From Bacteroidota bacterium (lineage in GTDB: Bacteria; Bacteroidota; Bacteroidia; JAHEXY01), in assembly GCA_023251875.1 (NCBI GenBank), contig JAHEXY010000002.1, forward strand, positions 248,001 to 312,000: 64,000 nucleotides of DNA. The letters are read 5' to 3'. Below, piece after piece: positions 7,745 through 17,363 of the stretch. The notes beneath the pieces were generated by a model that was not told where the DNA came from, did not search any database, and saw only the letters and a list, made by a program, of their open reading frames with translations. Made by a program: the position numbers and the translations under genes. Each line of letters opens with the position of its first letter. The stretch's first letter is position 1.

Positions 7745-9156
7745 TTGTTATCGAAGAAAAAGTTACCAGTATGGTATCTGTAGCTAATTGTATTTCTGAC
7801 CAAAGAAAATTTTTCAAAAGCGGAAAAACTCTAAATGTTGGATTTAGAATTGAGCAATTAAAAAAACTTCGGAAAGCCATTCTTGATAATGAAGAAAAAA
7901 TATCGCAAGCATTACACAATGACTTACGCAAGTCAAAATTTGAAGCCTATTCTACAGAAATTGGTATCGTATTAGCCGAAATAGATGATGCGCTAGCGCA
8001 TATTCGTTCTTGGGTAAAACCTCAAAAAGTAAGTACACCTCTTATTCATTTTAAAGCCTCCAGTGCAGTTTATTCTGATCCATACGGAGTAGTGTTAATT
8101 ATTTCTCCTTGGAACTATCCTTTTCAATTACTCTTAGCGCCTTTAGTGGGTGCTATCGCTGCCGGAAATTGTAGCGTTTTAAAACCATCAGAAGTTGCTT
8201 CCTTTACTTCAACTGCTATTACAGAAATTATTGCTCAAACATTTGATCCTGCATACATTGTTTCTATAGAGGGTGATGCTCAAACAACACAAGAATTACT
8301 AAAACATAAATTTGATTACCTCTTTTTTACCGGAGGAACAGAAGTAGGAAGAATTATTTACCAAGCAGCAGCCAAATTTTTAACCCCGGTTACACTTGAA
8401 TTGGGAGGCAAAAGTCCTTGTATAGTTGATGAAGACATTCACCTTGAATATGCCGCCAAACGTATTACTTGGGGTAAATTTGTTAATTGCGGACAAACCT
8501 GCATTGCTCCCGATTACTTATTAGTGAACAAAAAAGTAAAACCCAAACTAATTGCTGCCATTCAAAAAGCCATTAAAGAGTTTTATGGAGAAGATCCTTC
8601 AAAGAGTATCGATTTTCCTAGAATTATTAACCAAAGACATTTTAATAGATTAAAAAATTATTTAGGTAGTGGGAAAATTGTGACCGGAGGGGAAACAAAT
8701 GAAGCGGATAAATATATTGCACCTACAATTTTAGATAATGTTACAGCTGATAGCCTAATAATGCAAGAAGAAATATTTGGTCCTATTTTACCCATTCTTG
8801 AATACAATACAATTGAAGAAGCCATTCAATTTATTAATGAACGACCTAAACCATTGGCATTATATGTTTTTTCAAAGAATAATGCGATTGTTGAACAAGT
8901 GCTTACCCAAACCTCATCGGGAGGTAGTTGTGTAAACGATACTGTAATGCACATTGCCAATTCTCAATTGCGTTTTGGTGGTGTAGGTGATAGTGGTGTG
9001 GGTAGCTACCACGGTCAATTTTCATTCGATACTTTTTCTCATCGTAAAAGTGTATTTATCAAATCCAACCTCATCGATATCCCCTTAAAATATCCTCCCT
9101 ACTCAGGAGAAACCAAATTTAAGCTTATAAAATGGCTGATGGAGTGGTTTATGTAA
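7741..9156 (+). CDS. NAD(P)-dependent aldehyde dehydrogenase (class 3-like)
   Basis: Oxidises aldehydes to acids with NAD(P)+. The 471-residue length and motifs match the class 3 fatty/aromatic aldehyde group (CalB/YwdH-like): SPWNYPFQL and KPSE for cofactor binding, FTGGTEVGR, the general-base Glu in VTLELGGKSPCIVD, and the catalytic Cys in VNCGQTCIAPDY. The C-terminal LIKWLMEWFM is hydrophobic and could associate with the membrane, as in class 3 enzymes. Translation starts inside the stop of the upstream membrane peptide. A strong stem-loop at 9176-9223 ends the unit. Confidence 0.9.
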   Translation: MIVIEEKVTSMVSVANCISDQRKFFKSGKTLNVGFRIEQLKKLRKAILDNEEKISQALHNDLRKSKFEAYSTEIGIVLAEIDDALAHIRSWVKPQKVSTPLIHFKASSAVYSDPYGVVLIISPWNYPFQLLLAPLVGAIAAGNCSVLKPSEVASFTSTAITEIIAQTFDPAYIVSIEGDAQTTQELLKHKFDYLFFTGGTEVGRIIYQAAAKFLTPVTLELGGKSPCIVDEDIHLEYAAKRITWGKFVNCGQTCIAPDYLLVNKKVKPKLIAAIQKAIKEFYGEDPSKSIDFPRIINQRHFNRLKNYLGSGKIVTGGETNEADKYIAPTILDNVTADSLIMQEEIFGPILPILEYNTIEEAIQFINERPKPLALYVFSKNNAIVEQVLTQTSSGGSCVNDTVMHIANSQLRFGGVGDSGVGSYHGQFSFDTFSHRKSVFIKSNLIDIPLKYPPYSGETKFKLIKWLMEWFM

Positions 9157-9175
9157 ATACAGATGCGCTATATAA

Positions 9176-9223
9176 AATAAACAAGTCATTCTTAATCATA
9201 AAAACAAGAATGACTTGTTTATT
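9176..9223. terminator. bidirectional stem-loop terminator
   Basis: Perfect 18-bp inverted repeat: AATAAACAAGTCATTCTT at 9176-9193 and its complement at 9206-9223, with a 12-base loop. It sits between convergent genes and can serve both. Confidence 0.8.
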
Positions 9224-9248
9224 CTATGCTCTATTAAAAAAGTAAAAT

Positions 9249-9572
9249 TTACTCTCCATAAAAATTAACACTAAAGATTCTATTAATTGGCAGAGAGGTT
9301 CCACCTTTTAATGTAATATGGGTATCACAGGTTGACCAAATTGTTGTTGTTACCATTTTTAATCCCCATTCATCTTGAAAAACAATGGAAATTTTTTGCT
9401 GATCAATATTACCTAATGTAGTAGCCAACTGCAATAGTTTAAATCTATTAACAATAGCATTCTTATCCCTAAGTACTTCTTGATTAGGAAAACTAAACTG
9501 GCCAATCTCTTCTTTTTGTACCATTACAGGTACAGCTTGATGTAAAAATGTAGAATTAATTACAATACTCAT
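9249..9572 (-). CDS. small soluble protein of unknown function
   Basis: A 107-residue protein with no signal peptide or membrane span. It alternates hydrophobic and polar residues in a way that suggests a mostly beta fold (VVTTTIWSTCDTHITLKGG, KISIVFQDEWGLK). I do not recognise it. The repeated pattern of short strands with a C-terminal INRIFSVNF is reminiscent of Bacteroidota hypothetical proteins of similar size. It is transcribed alone and is convergent with the aldehyde dehydrogenase gene across the stem-loop at 9176-9223. Normal codon use and an uninterrupted frame in this AT-rich DNA support a real gene. Confidence 0.6.
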   Translation of the reverse strand: MSIVINSTFLHQAVPVMVQKEEIGQFSFPNQEVLRDKNAIVNRFKLLQLATTLGNIDQQKISIVFQDEWGLKMVTTTIWSTCDTHITLKGGTSLPINRIFSVNFYGE

Positions 9573-9775
9573 ACGCTTGGGGGTTTATGGGTTAATAAAT
9601 GGTTTCAGACTCAAATATTGTTTTGAATTCTTTCTTATACGTTAAAATGCACAAAAAGTTACACTTATAAAGTGTTTAATAAAGTAATGATTTAATATAC
9701 AGGAAGAAAAAATTGGATACAATAATGTAAAAAACTCAATATTATTGGTACAAAAACAGAGCATTACATTTTAGG
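9573..9775. other. gene-free upstream region of the small unknown gene
   Basis: Part of a 314-bp gap; the rest holds the repeat at 9776-9858. The DNA is very AT-rich, with no ORF of note, no tRNA-like fold and no clear promoter match on either strand. Confidence 0.5.
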
Positions 9776-9858
9776 GGAGTTCTAAAAATTACAATTTATG
9801 TCCCTCTATTTGAGAGGGATTAAGGGAGAGGAAACAAAAAATAAATTTTTAGAACTCC
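9776..9858. repeat. palindromic CTCTCCC-type repeat, copy 2, with 15-bp inverted ends
   Basis: Terminal inverted repeat GGAGTTCTAAAAATT / AATTTTTAGAACTCC encloses the core TCCCTCTATTTGAGAGGGA and TTAAGGGAGAGG. It is 83 bp long and has no coding capacity. Copy 3 at 26642-26733 shares the GTTCTAAA/TTTAGAAC ends. Confidence 0.75.
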
Positions 9859-9886
9859 GCATTAATAATACGAAACAAGAAAAATA

Positions 9887-10588
9887 CTAATGATTAACTA
9901 CTACTTTTTGGCTGTAATAAAAATCTGATGAAGTTAATTGTACTAAATACATTCCATTGAGTATTTTACTTACTGGTATATTTATCAATCCGGTAGCATT
10001 ATTAAAGCTTTTGTTATATATTAATTGTCCACTTATTGAATAAACAGCAATCGTTAATTGAGGTAATAAAGAAAAAAGCTGAACATCGATTGAATTATTA
10101 ATTGAATTAGCATCTATTTTTACTATATTTTTTGGCGAAAGCCATTTTTTAATCCCACTTGGAGCCGTTACATCAAAAACCAAATTTATTGATACCGTAT
10201 CGTCAATTTCGTCTTCATTCGAAAATAAAAATGTAGCCGTGCTAATGCCCGCTTCTCCATTAGGCATTACATGTGCCGTAAAACTAAAGTTTGAGTCTAA
10301 CGCATTAATCTTTATTGCTCCGGAACTACTACTGGTTGTTGGAGGATAACATTGTTCCCAACAGAAATATGTTTCTTGTGCTCCAGATAAAACTTCATTT
10401 ACTCTATCTACTCTTACATGAATAAGATTGGATGAAATATTTTTTACTTGTACAGTTGCATATCCCTCAGATTTATCTGATGTAGTATAAATAGTATCAC
10501 TAGATATTAATAATTGTATACTTTGAGAATGGCTTTGCGTAATAAATAAACACAGAACAATTACTACAAGGGGTAGATATTTATACAT
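9887..10588 (-). CDS. T9SS-exported CxxxC protein with C-terminal sorting domain
   Basis: 233 residues. Signal peptide at residues 1-22, an Ig-like beta domain, and a T9SS type A sorting domain over the last ~80 residues (VQLFSLLPQLTIAVYSISGQLIYNKSF ... INGMYLVQL type pattern, ending KVVVNH). The middle contains a conserved-looking CWEQCYPP motif followed by a Ser-rich turn. A similar protein at 31111-31797 has CTDICLPP at the same place. The stop-to-start gap to the Omp28-like gene upstream is 17 bp, so the pair is probably one operon. The role is unknown; pairing with a thiol-fold protein suggests redox or metal-linked surface function (inference). Confidence 0.75.
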   Translation of the reverse strand: MYKYLPLVVIVLCLFITQSHSQSIQLLISSDTIYTTSDKSEGYATVQVKNISSNLIHVRVDRVNEVLSGAQETYFCWEQCYPPTTSSSSGAIKINALDSNFSFTAHVMPNGEAGISTATFLFSNEDEIDDTVSINLVFDVTAPSGIKKWLSPKNIVKIDANSINNSIDVQLFSLLPQLTIAVYSISGQLIYNKSFNNATGLINIPVSKILNGMYLVQLTSSDFYYSQKVVVNH

Positions 10589-10605
10589 AAGAGATCATTT
10601 AATTT

Positions 10606-12675
10606 TTAATGCGAAACAGAAATTTTAATTGTTTTCTTATAGCCTTTTGCTTCTACCGCTAACATGTATGTTCCAGAAGCAATGTCAGATGCATTAAATG
10701 CAATAATATTTTTGCCACTATTATAGGTTTTAGCCGAAGCAATTGGTTTAACTAAAGCTCCTGCTGTATTGTATAAATTAAGTGCAAGACTAGCAGGCTT
10801 ATTTAACGTTAATGCAATTGTTGCTTCTGTATTAACGGGAACAGGCACAACAGTAATACCTACTTCAATTGTAATTCCAATAATACTCGAAGCAGACGTA
10901 TCAACTGTAGTTGGCTCAAGCGAAGCAAGAGTAGCTTCATTGGTATTTAATACCTCTCTATGATTTATGCCATTGTTTTCAGAAACAAAAGCAACAAGTT
11001 TTAAATATTTGCTATCATAAGAGGATGGCACAGTATAATTAAAAGTATAGGAATATTTGTCTCCTGGATTTACATACGCAGGAATAACACCTTCAATACC
11101 CCAATCATTTGCCAAATTATCCCTCATTAAATGATGATGCGCATAACTAGGCATAGGATTTCCCAATCCATACCAAGGGCTACCCACAGTATTGTTAAAT
11201 GCATTGGCTTGCTCTGCAATAACGCTATCCTCTGTTAAATATAAATTGATGCGCATATCTCCCATTGCATAGTCTGAATAATCTGCATTTACAGTTGCCT
11301 CTAATTGTCTTGTTGTATCATTATAAGATCCACTAATAGAAACAGCAAGTGGAGAAAAATGGTCATAGCAATCTACAGCATAATCATCCCAATCATCATA
11401 AGAATTGATAGATTCACGTGGTCGACCTTCCCAATAATAACGATCAATTACTGCATCAGGATATCCGCTAAAGAAAAAAGCAGATTGCCAAGTAGGCATA
11501 AAAGCAGCATCTAGATTATCGCCTGCAGAAAATGTAACAATACTCGTATTAGGATAGTACTCTTTTAAGGTATCTAATAAAGCATGCCCTTCAGGACATT
11601 TTTGGCAGCCGGTACTCGTATATTCTTCAACCAACACATGTTTTGTTGAAGGTGTATTTCTAATGGTAAGAACCATTGTTTCAAGAACATCATTACAGTT
11701 TACCGCATCTTTATTGCTTCCATTTAAATTACTCGCCCATACTCTTAGAGTATCAATTTCTCCAGCAGTACTAAACGAAGTAGCATTGCTTAATGTAAAT
11801 GTATATGTTTTACCAGAGGCTATTGAAGATGTACTTACTGTTTCTGTTACGGTTGAGCCACTATTAATGGAATAATTTAAATCAAAAGAAGTAATGCTTG
11901 TTGCTCCGTTATTTAAAAATGTACCTGAAAGATTTACATTTCCTGTTGGAACATTCTTATCCAAATTTAAATCTGTAATAGTGGCATCATAATTTTCTTG
12001 TTTGGTATTATAAAACGTGTACACTTTGTCATCCGTATTCATTGAATTTAAATTGTATGAAAGAGCTGGGCTGCTAGTAACTATTGTATAATCCGAAGCA
12101 TTATCGTTTACACAACCTACTGTTCCACTAAATCCACCTGAACTATAATTTTGAACAATATCAAAACCTCCACACTCATACAAACGAATGGCAAAATCAC
12201 ACATTTGGGTTGATGCCGTTGGATTTCTCATGCTTCTCCATTGTATTACATGAACCCTATTTGGAGCTTCTCCATAATTATTAGTTTCCATAAATCCTCC
12301 TACAAGTCCTAAATCGTCCCAAAAAGCATAAATAGCATTTAATGGCCCTGTTGATGGGGGCAGGCTTGTATTATCATCATAAACCGTTGTATTACTTGTA
12401 TTAAAAGAAATATACCCACTTGTGTAAATTCTATATTCTGTAACCAAATTACCATAGAAATACCAATCAAAAGGAATAGCAATAGGATCGGTTACATAGT
12501 TTTCAGTATTATCACTCGCATTATTTAAGTTATAACGGTTGGCCTGTTGAACATTTTCACCTTCACTTTCATCATAGGGCCAAGATGTTCCTGTAGATGA
12601 TGTATAAATGTACGTTTGTGCTTGTGTAGAAATATAAAATGCAAGGAAAAAAAACGGGAGTAAATATTTTTTCAT
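10606..12675 (-). CDS. Omp28-related T9SS-exported protein
   Basis: 689 residues with signal peptide at 1-19. The N-terminal ~230 residues are a beta-rich lectin-like region, followed by a CARDB/Ig-like domain (VNLSGTFLNNGATSITSFDLNYSI). The Omp28-like thioredoxin-fold domain starts near residue 345: VLVEEYTSTGCQKCPEGHALL with a CxxC pair. The C-terminus is a T9SS type A sorting domain (VVPVPVNTEATIALTLNKPA..., KTIKISVSH). In this family the CxxC segment resembles a thioredoxin active site; whether it is redox active is not shown. It is the upstream partner of the CxxxC protein at 9887-10588. Confidence 0.82.
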   Translation of the reverse strand: MKKYLLPFFFLAFYISTQAQTYIYTSSTGTSWPYDESEGENVQQANRYNLNNASDNTENYVTDPIAIPFDWYFYGNLVTEYRIYTSGYISFNTSNTTVYDDNTSLPPSTGPLNAIYAFWDDLGLVGGFMETNNYGEAPNRVHVIQWRSMRNPTASTQMCDFAIRLYECGGFDIVQNYSSGGFSGTVGCVNDNASDYTIVTSSPALSYNLNSMNTDDKVYTFYNTKQENYDATITDLNLDKNVPTGNVNLSGTFLNNGATSITSFDLNYSINSGSTVTETVSTSSIASGKTYTFTLSNATSFSTAGEIDTLRVWASNLNGSNKDAVNCNDVLETMVLTIRNTPSTKHVLVEEYTSTGCQKCPEGHALLDTLKEYYPNTSIVTFSAGDNLDAAFMPTWQSAFFFSGYPDAVIDRYYWEGRPRESINSYDDWDDYAVDCYDHFSPLAVSISGSYNDTTRQLEATVNADYSDYAMGDMRINLYLTEDSVIAEQANAFNNTVGSPWYGLGNPMPSYAHHHLMRDNLANDWGIEGVIPAYVNPGDKYSYTFNYTVPSSYDSKYLKLVAFVSENNGINHREVLNTNEATLASLEPTTVDTSASSIIGITIEVGITVVPVPVNTEATIALTLNKPASLALNLYNTAGALVKPIASAKTYNSGKNIIAFNASDIASGTYMLAVEAKGYKKTIKISVSH

Positions 12676-12836
12676 TATAAGTGGGTTTTAAGGTAAATCA
12701 AGTTAAACAATAAGCCTAAAGCCAGAAAAAACAAATTTATAAAATTATCAAGCAAAACAAAGATGTATGAGTGATTATAAGTAATTGCCTGATAGAAATT
12801 TCAGTTTATTGAAAAATAAATTTGAGTGGTATAAAA

Positions 12837-13469
12837 TCAACTATTACTAGTCTCTGAATGTATGTTTAAACTACTGCTGTTTGCAAATATTTCTTTATTA
12901 AAAACGATAAGTAGAAATACTCCAATAGTAATTGAGGCATCGGCAATATTAAAAATATCTCCAAAAAATAAGAAAGGTTCATTAGCCCATAGCGGAAACC
13001 AAGACGGAAAATGGCCTTGTATTAAAGGAAAATAAAGCATATCCACTACTCTGCCGTGCAGCCAAGTACCATAGCCTTGATCGGGCATAAATTGAGCCAA
13101 TTGATTGCTACTATCCGAAAACAGTTCAGCATAACAAACGCTATCAATAATATTACCAATGGCTCCTGCAAAAACCAGAGAAAAACTAATAATGGCAATA
13201 GATGGGGCATTCTCTTTTACCAGTTTTAATAAATACCAACCTATGCCCAATACCGCAATAATTCTAAAAACACTTAAAAATAATTTCCCCCATTGCCCCC
13301 CTCCAAACTGAAGGCCAAATGCCATTCCATTATTTTCAGTAAAATGAATAATAAACCAATGACCAAATATAGGAATCTCTTGTTCTAAATACATATTGGT
13401 TTTTACCCAAATTTTTGAGGCTTGATCGAGAAATAAAACTAAGAATATGATGAAGGCGGCTTTTTTCAA
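12837..13469 (-). CDS. lspA: lipoprotein signal peptidase, copy 1
   Basis: Signal peptidase II, an inner-membrane aspartic protease that removes signal peptides from prolipoproteins. 210 residues with four hydrophobic spans, the conserved FTENNGMAFG block, AGAIGNIIDS, and the two catalytic Asp motifs GRVVDMLYFP and FNIADASITIG. Translation starts at TTG (13467-13469). An in-frame stop just upstream excludes an ATG extension. The tail of ~17 polar residues (NSSSLNIHSETSNS) is absent from copy 2 at 16727-17323. The two copies flank a T9SS gene on the other strand. Confidence 0.92.
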   Translation of the reverse strand: MKKAAFIIFLVLFLDQASKIWVKTNMYLEQEIPIFGHWFIIHFTENNGMAFGLQFGGGQWGKLFLSVFRIIAVLGIGWYLLKLVKENAPSIAIISFSLVFAGAIGNIIDSVCYAELFSDSSNQLAQFMPDQGYGTWLHGRVVDMLYFPLIQGHFPSWFPLWANEPFLFFGDIFNIADASITIGVFLLIVFNKEIFANSSSLNIHSETSNS

Positions 13470-13631
13470 TGCTGCGTTTTTATAATTGGTTTACGAAGGT
13501 AGAAATTTCTTGCAAAACTTGCTCCAATTTATTGGAAGATGCAAAGACACTTATCTTCTTAAGCTATGACTTTTGAAACCTTTTTAAATTTTTTGCGTTT
13601 ATTAGAAGCATATATACTTAAAAGATATCGA

Positions 13632-16600
13632 ATGCGCTATTTTTTTCCAATACTATTACTATTCATTTCTTCTCAATGCTTTTATGTTTGTGGCCAAACC
13701 GCAACGCAATTAGAAATTGCCATGGTTCCCTCTCTTGAAACCCACTACACACAAATCCCTTATTATGTAAGAATTATTGCTACAGATAGTAGTCACAACA
13801 TTGATTCTACTTATTCCGGTAATTGTACTGTTGAATTAATAATGGGCCCTAATTCTATACACGGCACAACAACAATTTCTATTACAAATGGTATTGGAGA
13901 GTTTACTGATATTTACTTTAGTATTAGCGGTATTTACAAATTTAAATTTATATCAAATAGTTTAAATATTGTTGTTGTAGATTCTCTTGAAATAAAATCT
14001 TCCAAAAGAGGAAGCATTGCTGCATCACAATTGTATTTTTTTGATGACGATCAAGATAGTATTTATAAAGATGTGGATATTCTTAAATATGTTGCTGCTA
14101 TTGGGGGCAATAAAATAGACACAAACTATAACAACCAAGTAAAAATAAGTTCAATCGGAACAGGAAGCGATTCTATTCTAGGAAACACCGCCCTAAATTT
14201 TGTAAAAGGTATTGCCATTTTTAGCAATTTATATTTTACAAGCGGGGGTGATTACAAGATTGTATGTAACAGCAATGGCTTAAGTGCCGACACAAGTGAT
14301 ATTTATATTATTGACACAAGCACAACACAAATTGTTTCTTGCGACAGCTCTACTTTTGGAAACAGAACCAATCTTGGTTTGTATGGCGGAAATTTTAATG
14401 ATTTAGCTTTTAGCAAAACTACAGGGCGCTTATTTGCCGGACTTGAAACCCCATTTTCTGTATTCTATTCAGATGATACTGCACATACCTGGCATGCGGC
14501 CTTTCCTGAAGATTCATTGGAATTTGCCTGTGGCAATAGAGGTTGGGGAGGCGGTTGTAAAAGAGTACTCACGAATAACATTGGCTGGGTAGCAGCTTAT
14601 ACTAGCGAATCGGGTGGCATAAATTCAAGCATTATTAGTTTCTCAAATGGTGACAGCGGAACATGGAAAACAGCAGCTGATCCATTTATGCTAAAAAATT
14701 GGGGTATAGGTCTATCTCCAACAAAAAATATTGGCTTAAGCGATTATTATATGTATTCTTTGCTGGGCACTACTATTGTTAGGCAAAATGCTTCAGGCAT
14801 TAACCTTGCATCAGATATTATTGATGCGAGCAATGGCGGCACAATACAAGGTATTTACGTTACAGGCATTGCTATTGCTAACACCTCAAGCGGTTATCCA
14901 TTTTATTTTGTAATGGATACGACTGGTACCGCAAACCCTTGCGGTAAACTTTATAAATATGATGGGACTACATTTTCCGATATAAATCTTCCCACAGGAT
15001 TTACCGGTATTAACAATGTATTTATGATACCCGGTTCGGTTACAGGAGACACCTTGTTTATTACCTTATATGACAGTTCCAAAATGGGTAAAATATTTCG
15101 TTCATTTGACGGATGTACTACTTGGACGGATATTTCTGTTAAAAACTCAAATGCCCTTCTTGCAGATGTTGAGTATAGTAATTTATGGGGGAGTTGGAAA
15201 ACTTCTGCTTTAATAACGACTCACGGATCCACATCATTTAATTTGGGTGTTTCGTGGGAAGGAATATCCGTAAATGGGCCTGGGCTTCATCAGCCCACTA
15301 GTTATTATCCTAACAATGCTAATATTGTAATGAACGCAACTAGCATGACGATACGAAAAGGAAGCAATGGAGTAAGCGGTTCATTTGAAAAAACAGCAAA
15401 TTATGGACTGGAGGCCATACAAATTAATAAAATTGTAAGATCAGAACACGAAGGAATGTTTTATTTAGCAACAAATGCAGGGCTTGCATACACTACCGCA
15501 TATCTAGACACTTCTGTTGACGCATTTAACAAATGGAATACCCCTTATGGAGAATTTCCGGTAAGTACTATGAATGACACTTTGCCTATTCTCTCTGTAG
15601 CAATAGATCCAATTGATTCTTTACACGTAATTGCAGCAAATGAGCAGGGATTTTATGTTACCAATTCAGGAATTTCCGGATTTCAACAAATTATTCCAAG
15701 CGGATTTTCTACATCTTCCTCGCTTTTAAATATGGATATTGCTTTTATTACTTCTGATACCGTTTTAGCAACTACATCTAGAAAAGCTAATGGTGAAATA
15801 TGGAGATCGGTAGATGGTGGATTAAGTTGGAACATAGTCTCCCCTTCAAATTTTTGTTATGGAAATACAGTAGCCGTTGGTTATGGAAAAAATGACACCG
15901 TTATATACGTAGGAACAGGCAGGCTTGATATAATAACGGTTCCAGGTTTTTTATGGAAATCAATTGATATGGGAAGCACATGGAGCATTGTTTCTGCCGG
16001 CCCTAATAGTGATAACTATGATTCGCTCTGCATACGTGATATTGCCGTTGATCCAAGAGGTACTGATACGCTTTATATTGCAGCAGGAGTACAACCAGAA
16101 AAAGCATTTGTGGTATCGCATGATGGTGGGCAATCCTATTCTTATATCAACGTCTTAGAAAAAAATGGTTACTGTAGTGCTGTTGCGATAGACAAAAACA
16201 ATCCCGATAGCAATGTATATGTGTCTGTAGATAGAAGTTTGATAGAATATAATCCGGCAGAAAATAAATCTGAGTTATTATTAAGAGGTTTGCCCGGAGA
16301 AATAATGTATGATATTTGCATAGGCTCCATCTTAGTAGGAACCACAACAGGATTTTATACCTTCCATCCTGCTTATGAAGATAAGATAGATTCAACAATT
16401 ATTACCCATCAATTAGAGAATGAGCAAAATAAATTTTCAGTAAATGTATATCCAAACCCCTTTGCTGATGAAGCCATAATAAAATTAACAATAAAAGAAA
16501 ATGCATCTGTGGCGATAGATTTATATGATCTTACGGGCAGAAAAATACAGAGTATTTACAAGGGGAGATCTGAAAAAGGAAGTACTAATTATAATTTCAC

Positions 16601-16688
16601 TGCAAATAATTTAGCATCGGGTACTTATCTCATCAATATAAAAGTTAATGAGATAATAAGTAGAAGGTTGTTGTATCATGTAAGGTGA
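13632..16688 (+). CDS. large T9SS-exported protein with BNR/sialidase-like repeats
   Basis: Secreted protein of about 1018 residues from the ATG at 13632, which places MRYFFPILLLFISSQCFYVCG as the signal peptide. An upstream in-frame ATG at 13566 would bury the signal and is less likely. Two N-terminal Ig-like repeats (~110 residues each, both with a GNTALNFVKGIAIFSNLYF-like pattern) precede a beta-propeller with BNR-type Asp-box repeats (SDDTAHTWHA, SVDGGLSWNIV, SIDMGSTWSIV, SHDGGQSYSY). The C-terminus is a T9SS type A sorting domain (VYPNPFADEAIIKLTI ... GTYLINIKV). It probably binds or reports on surface ligands; no hydrolase active site is evident. Confidence 0.82.
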   Translation: MRYFFPILLLFISSQCFYVCGQTATQLEIAMVPSLETHYTQIPYYVRIIATDSSHNIDSTYSGNCTVELIMGPNSIHGTTTISITNGIGEFTDIYFSISGIYKFKFISNSLNIVVVDSLEIKSSKRGSIAASQLYFFDDDQDSIYKDVDILKYVAAIGGNKIDTNYNNQVKISSIGTGSDSILGNTALNFVKGIAIFSNLYFTSGGDYKIVCNSNGLSADTSDIYIIDTSTTQIVSCDSSTFGNRTNLGLYGGNFNDLAFSKTTGRLFAGLETPFSVFYSDDTAHTWHAAFPEDSLEFACGNRGWGGGCKRVLTNNIGWVAAYTSESGGINSSIISFSNGDSGTWKTAADPFMLKNWGIGLSPTKNIGLSDYYMYSLLGTTIVRQNASGINLASDIIDASNGGTIQGIYVTGIAIANTSSGYPFYFVMDTTGTANPCGKLYKYDGTTFSDINLPTGFTGINNVFMIPGSVTGDTLFITLYDSSKMGKIFRSFDGCTTWTDISVKNSNALLADVEYSNLWGSWKTSALITTHGSTSFNLGVSWEGISVNGPGLHQPTSYYPNNANIVMNATSMTIRKGSNGVSGSFEKTANYGLEAIQINKIVRSEHEGMFYLATNAGLAYTTAYLDTSVDAFNKWNTPYGEFPVSTMNDTLPILSVAIDPIDSLHVIAANEQGFYVTNSGISGFQQIIPSGFSTSSSLLNMDIAFITSDTVLATTSRKANGEIWRSVDGGLSWNIVSPSNFCYGNTVAVGYGKNDTVIYVGTGRLDIITVPGFLWKSIDMGSTWSIVSAGPNSDNYDSLCIRDIAVDPRGTDTLYIAAGVQPEKAFVVSHDGGQSYSYINVLEKNGYCSAVAIDKNNPDSNVYVSVDRSLIEYNPAENKSELLLRGLPGEIMYDICIGSILVGTTTGFYTFHPAYEDKIDSTIITHQLENEQNKFSVNVYPNPFADEAIIKLTIKENASVAIDLYDLTGRKIQSIYKGRSEKGSTNYNFTANNLASGTYLINIKVNEIISRRLLYHVR

Positions 16689-16726
16689 TTTCGAGAGCCT
16701 TAATGTTGTTTTTTGTGCCTCTGTGA

Positions 16727-17323
16727 TTAAATCGTTTGTGTAAAAAATTGTTTCTGAAAAATGAGAATCAAAAATACGCCAATAGTAATGGCCGCATCCG
16801 CTAAATTAAATACAGGGCGAAAAAAAATGAACTCTTCAGAAGCCCATAAAGGAAACCAAGATGGAAAATGGCCTTGTATAATAGGAAAATACAACATGTC
16901 TACCACCCTACCGTGCAACAAACTTGCATACCCTTGTTCCGGCATAAATGTAGCAATTTGGTTATAGCTATCGTTAAAAATTATGCCATAACAAATGCTA
17001 TCTATAATATTACCAATGGCTCCGGCAAAAATGAGAGAGAGCGTTATAATAACGATAGTAGGCGTGTTTTCTTTTATTAATTTCAATAAATACCAACCTA
17101 TACCTAAAACGGCCACAATTCTAAAAACACTTAAAAACAATTTCCCTAATTGGCCACCAAACTGGAAGCCAAAAGCCATTCCATTATTTTCAGTAAAATG
17201 GATGATGAAATAATTTCCAAGAATATGAATTTCTTCTCCAATTAATAAATGGGTTTTCACCCAAATTTTTAGTGCCTGATCAGCAATAAGCACCAGAAGA
17301 ATTGTTAATACAGCTTTTTTCAA
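16727..17323 (-). CDS. lspA: lipoprotein signal peptidase, copy 2
   Basis: Second signal peptidase II, closely similar to copy 1 along its length, with FTENNGMAFG, AGAIGNIIDS, GRVVDMLYFP and FNLADAAITIG all intact. I place the start at TTG 17321-17323 because copy 1 must start at the same TTGAAAAAAGC. An ATG at 17360-17362 would add 13 residues not found in copy 1 and would lie only 8 bp from the terminator stem. Both catalytic Asp residues are kept, so both copies appear functional. Substrate division between the two is unknown. Confidence 0.9.
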   Translation of the reverse strand: MKKAVLTILLVLIADQALKIWVKTHLLIGEEIHILGNYFIIHFTENNGMAFGFQFGGQLGKLFLSVFRIVAVLGIGWYLLKLIKENTPTIVIITLSLIFAGAIGNIIDSICYGIIFNDSYNQIATFMPEQGYASLLHGRVVDMLYFPIIQGHFPSWFPLWASEEFIFFRPVFNLADAAITIGVFLILIFQKQFFTQTI

Positions 17324-17363
17324 ATTTCTATTTTCTGTTGGTTTTAAAATGGAGAAATGCATG

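Noticed and set aside
16761-17213. Plus-strand open frames opposite lspA copy 2
   Set aside because: They are antisense shadows of a well-conserved signal peptidase gene and show no motif or start signal.
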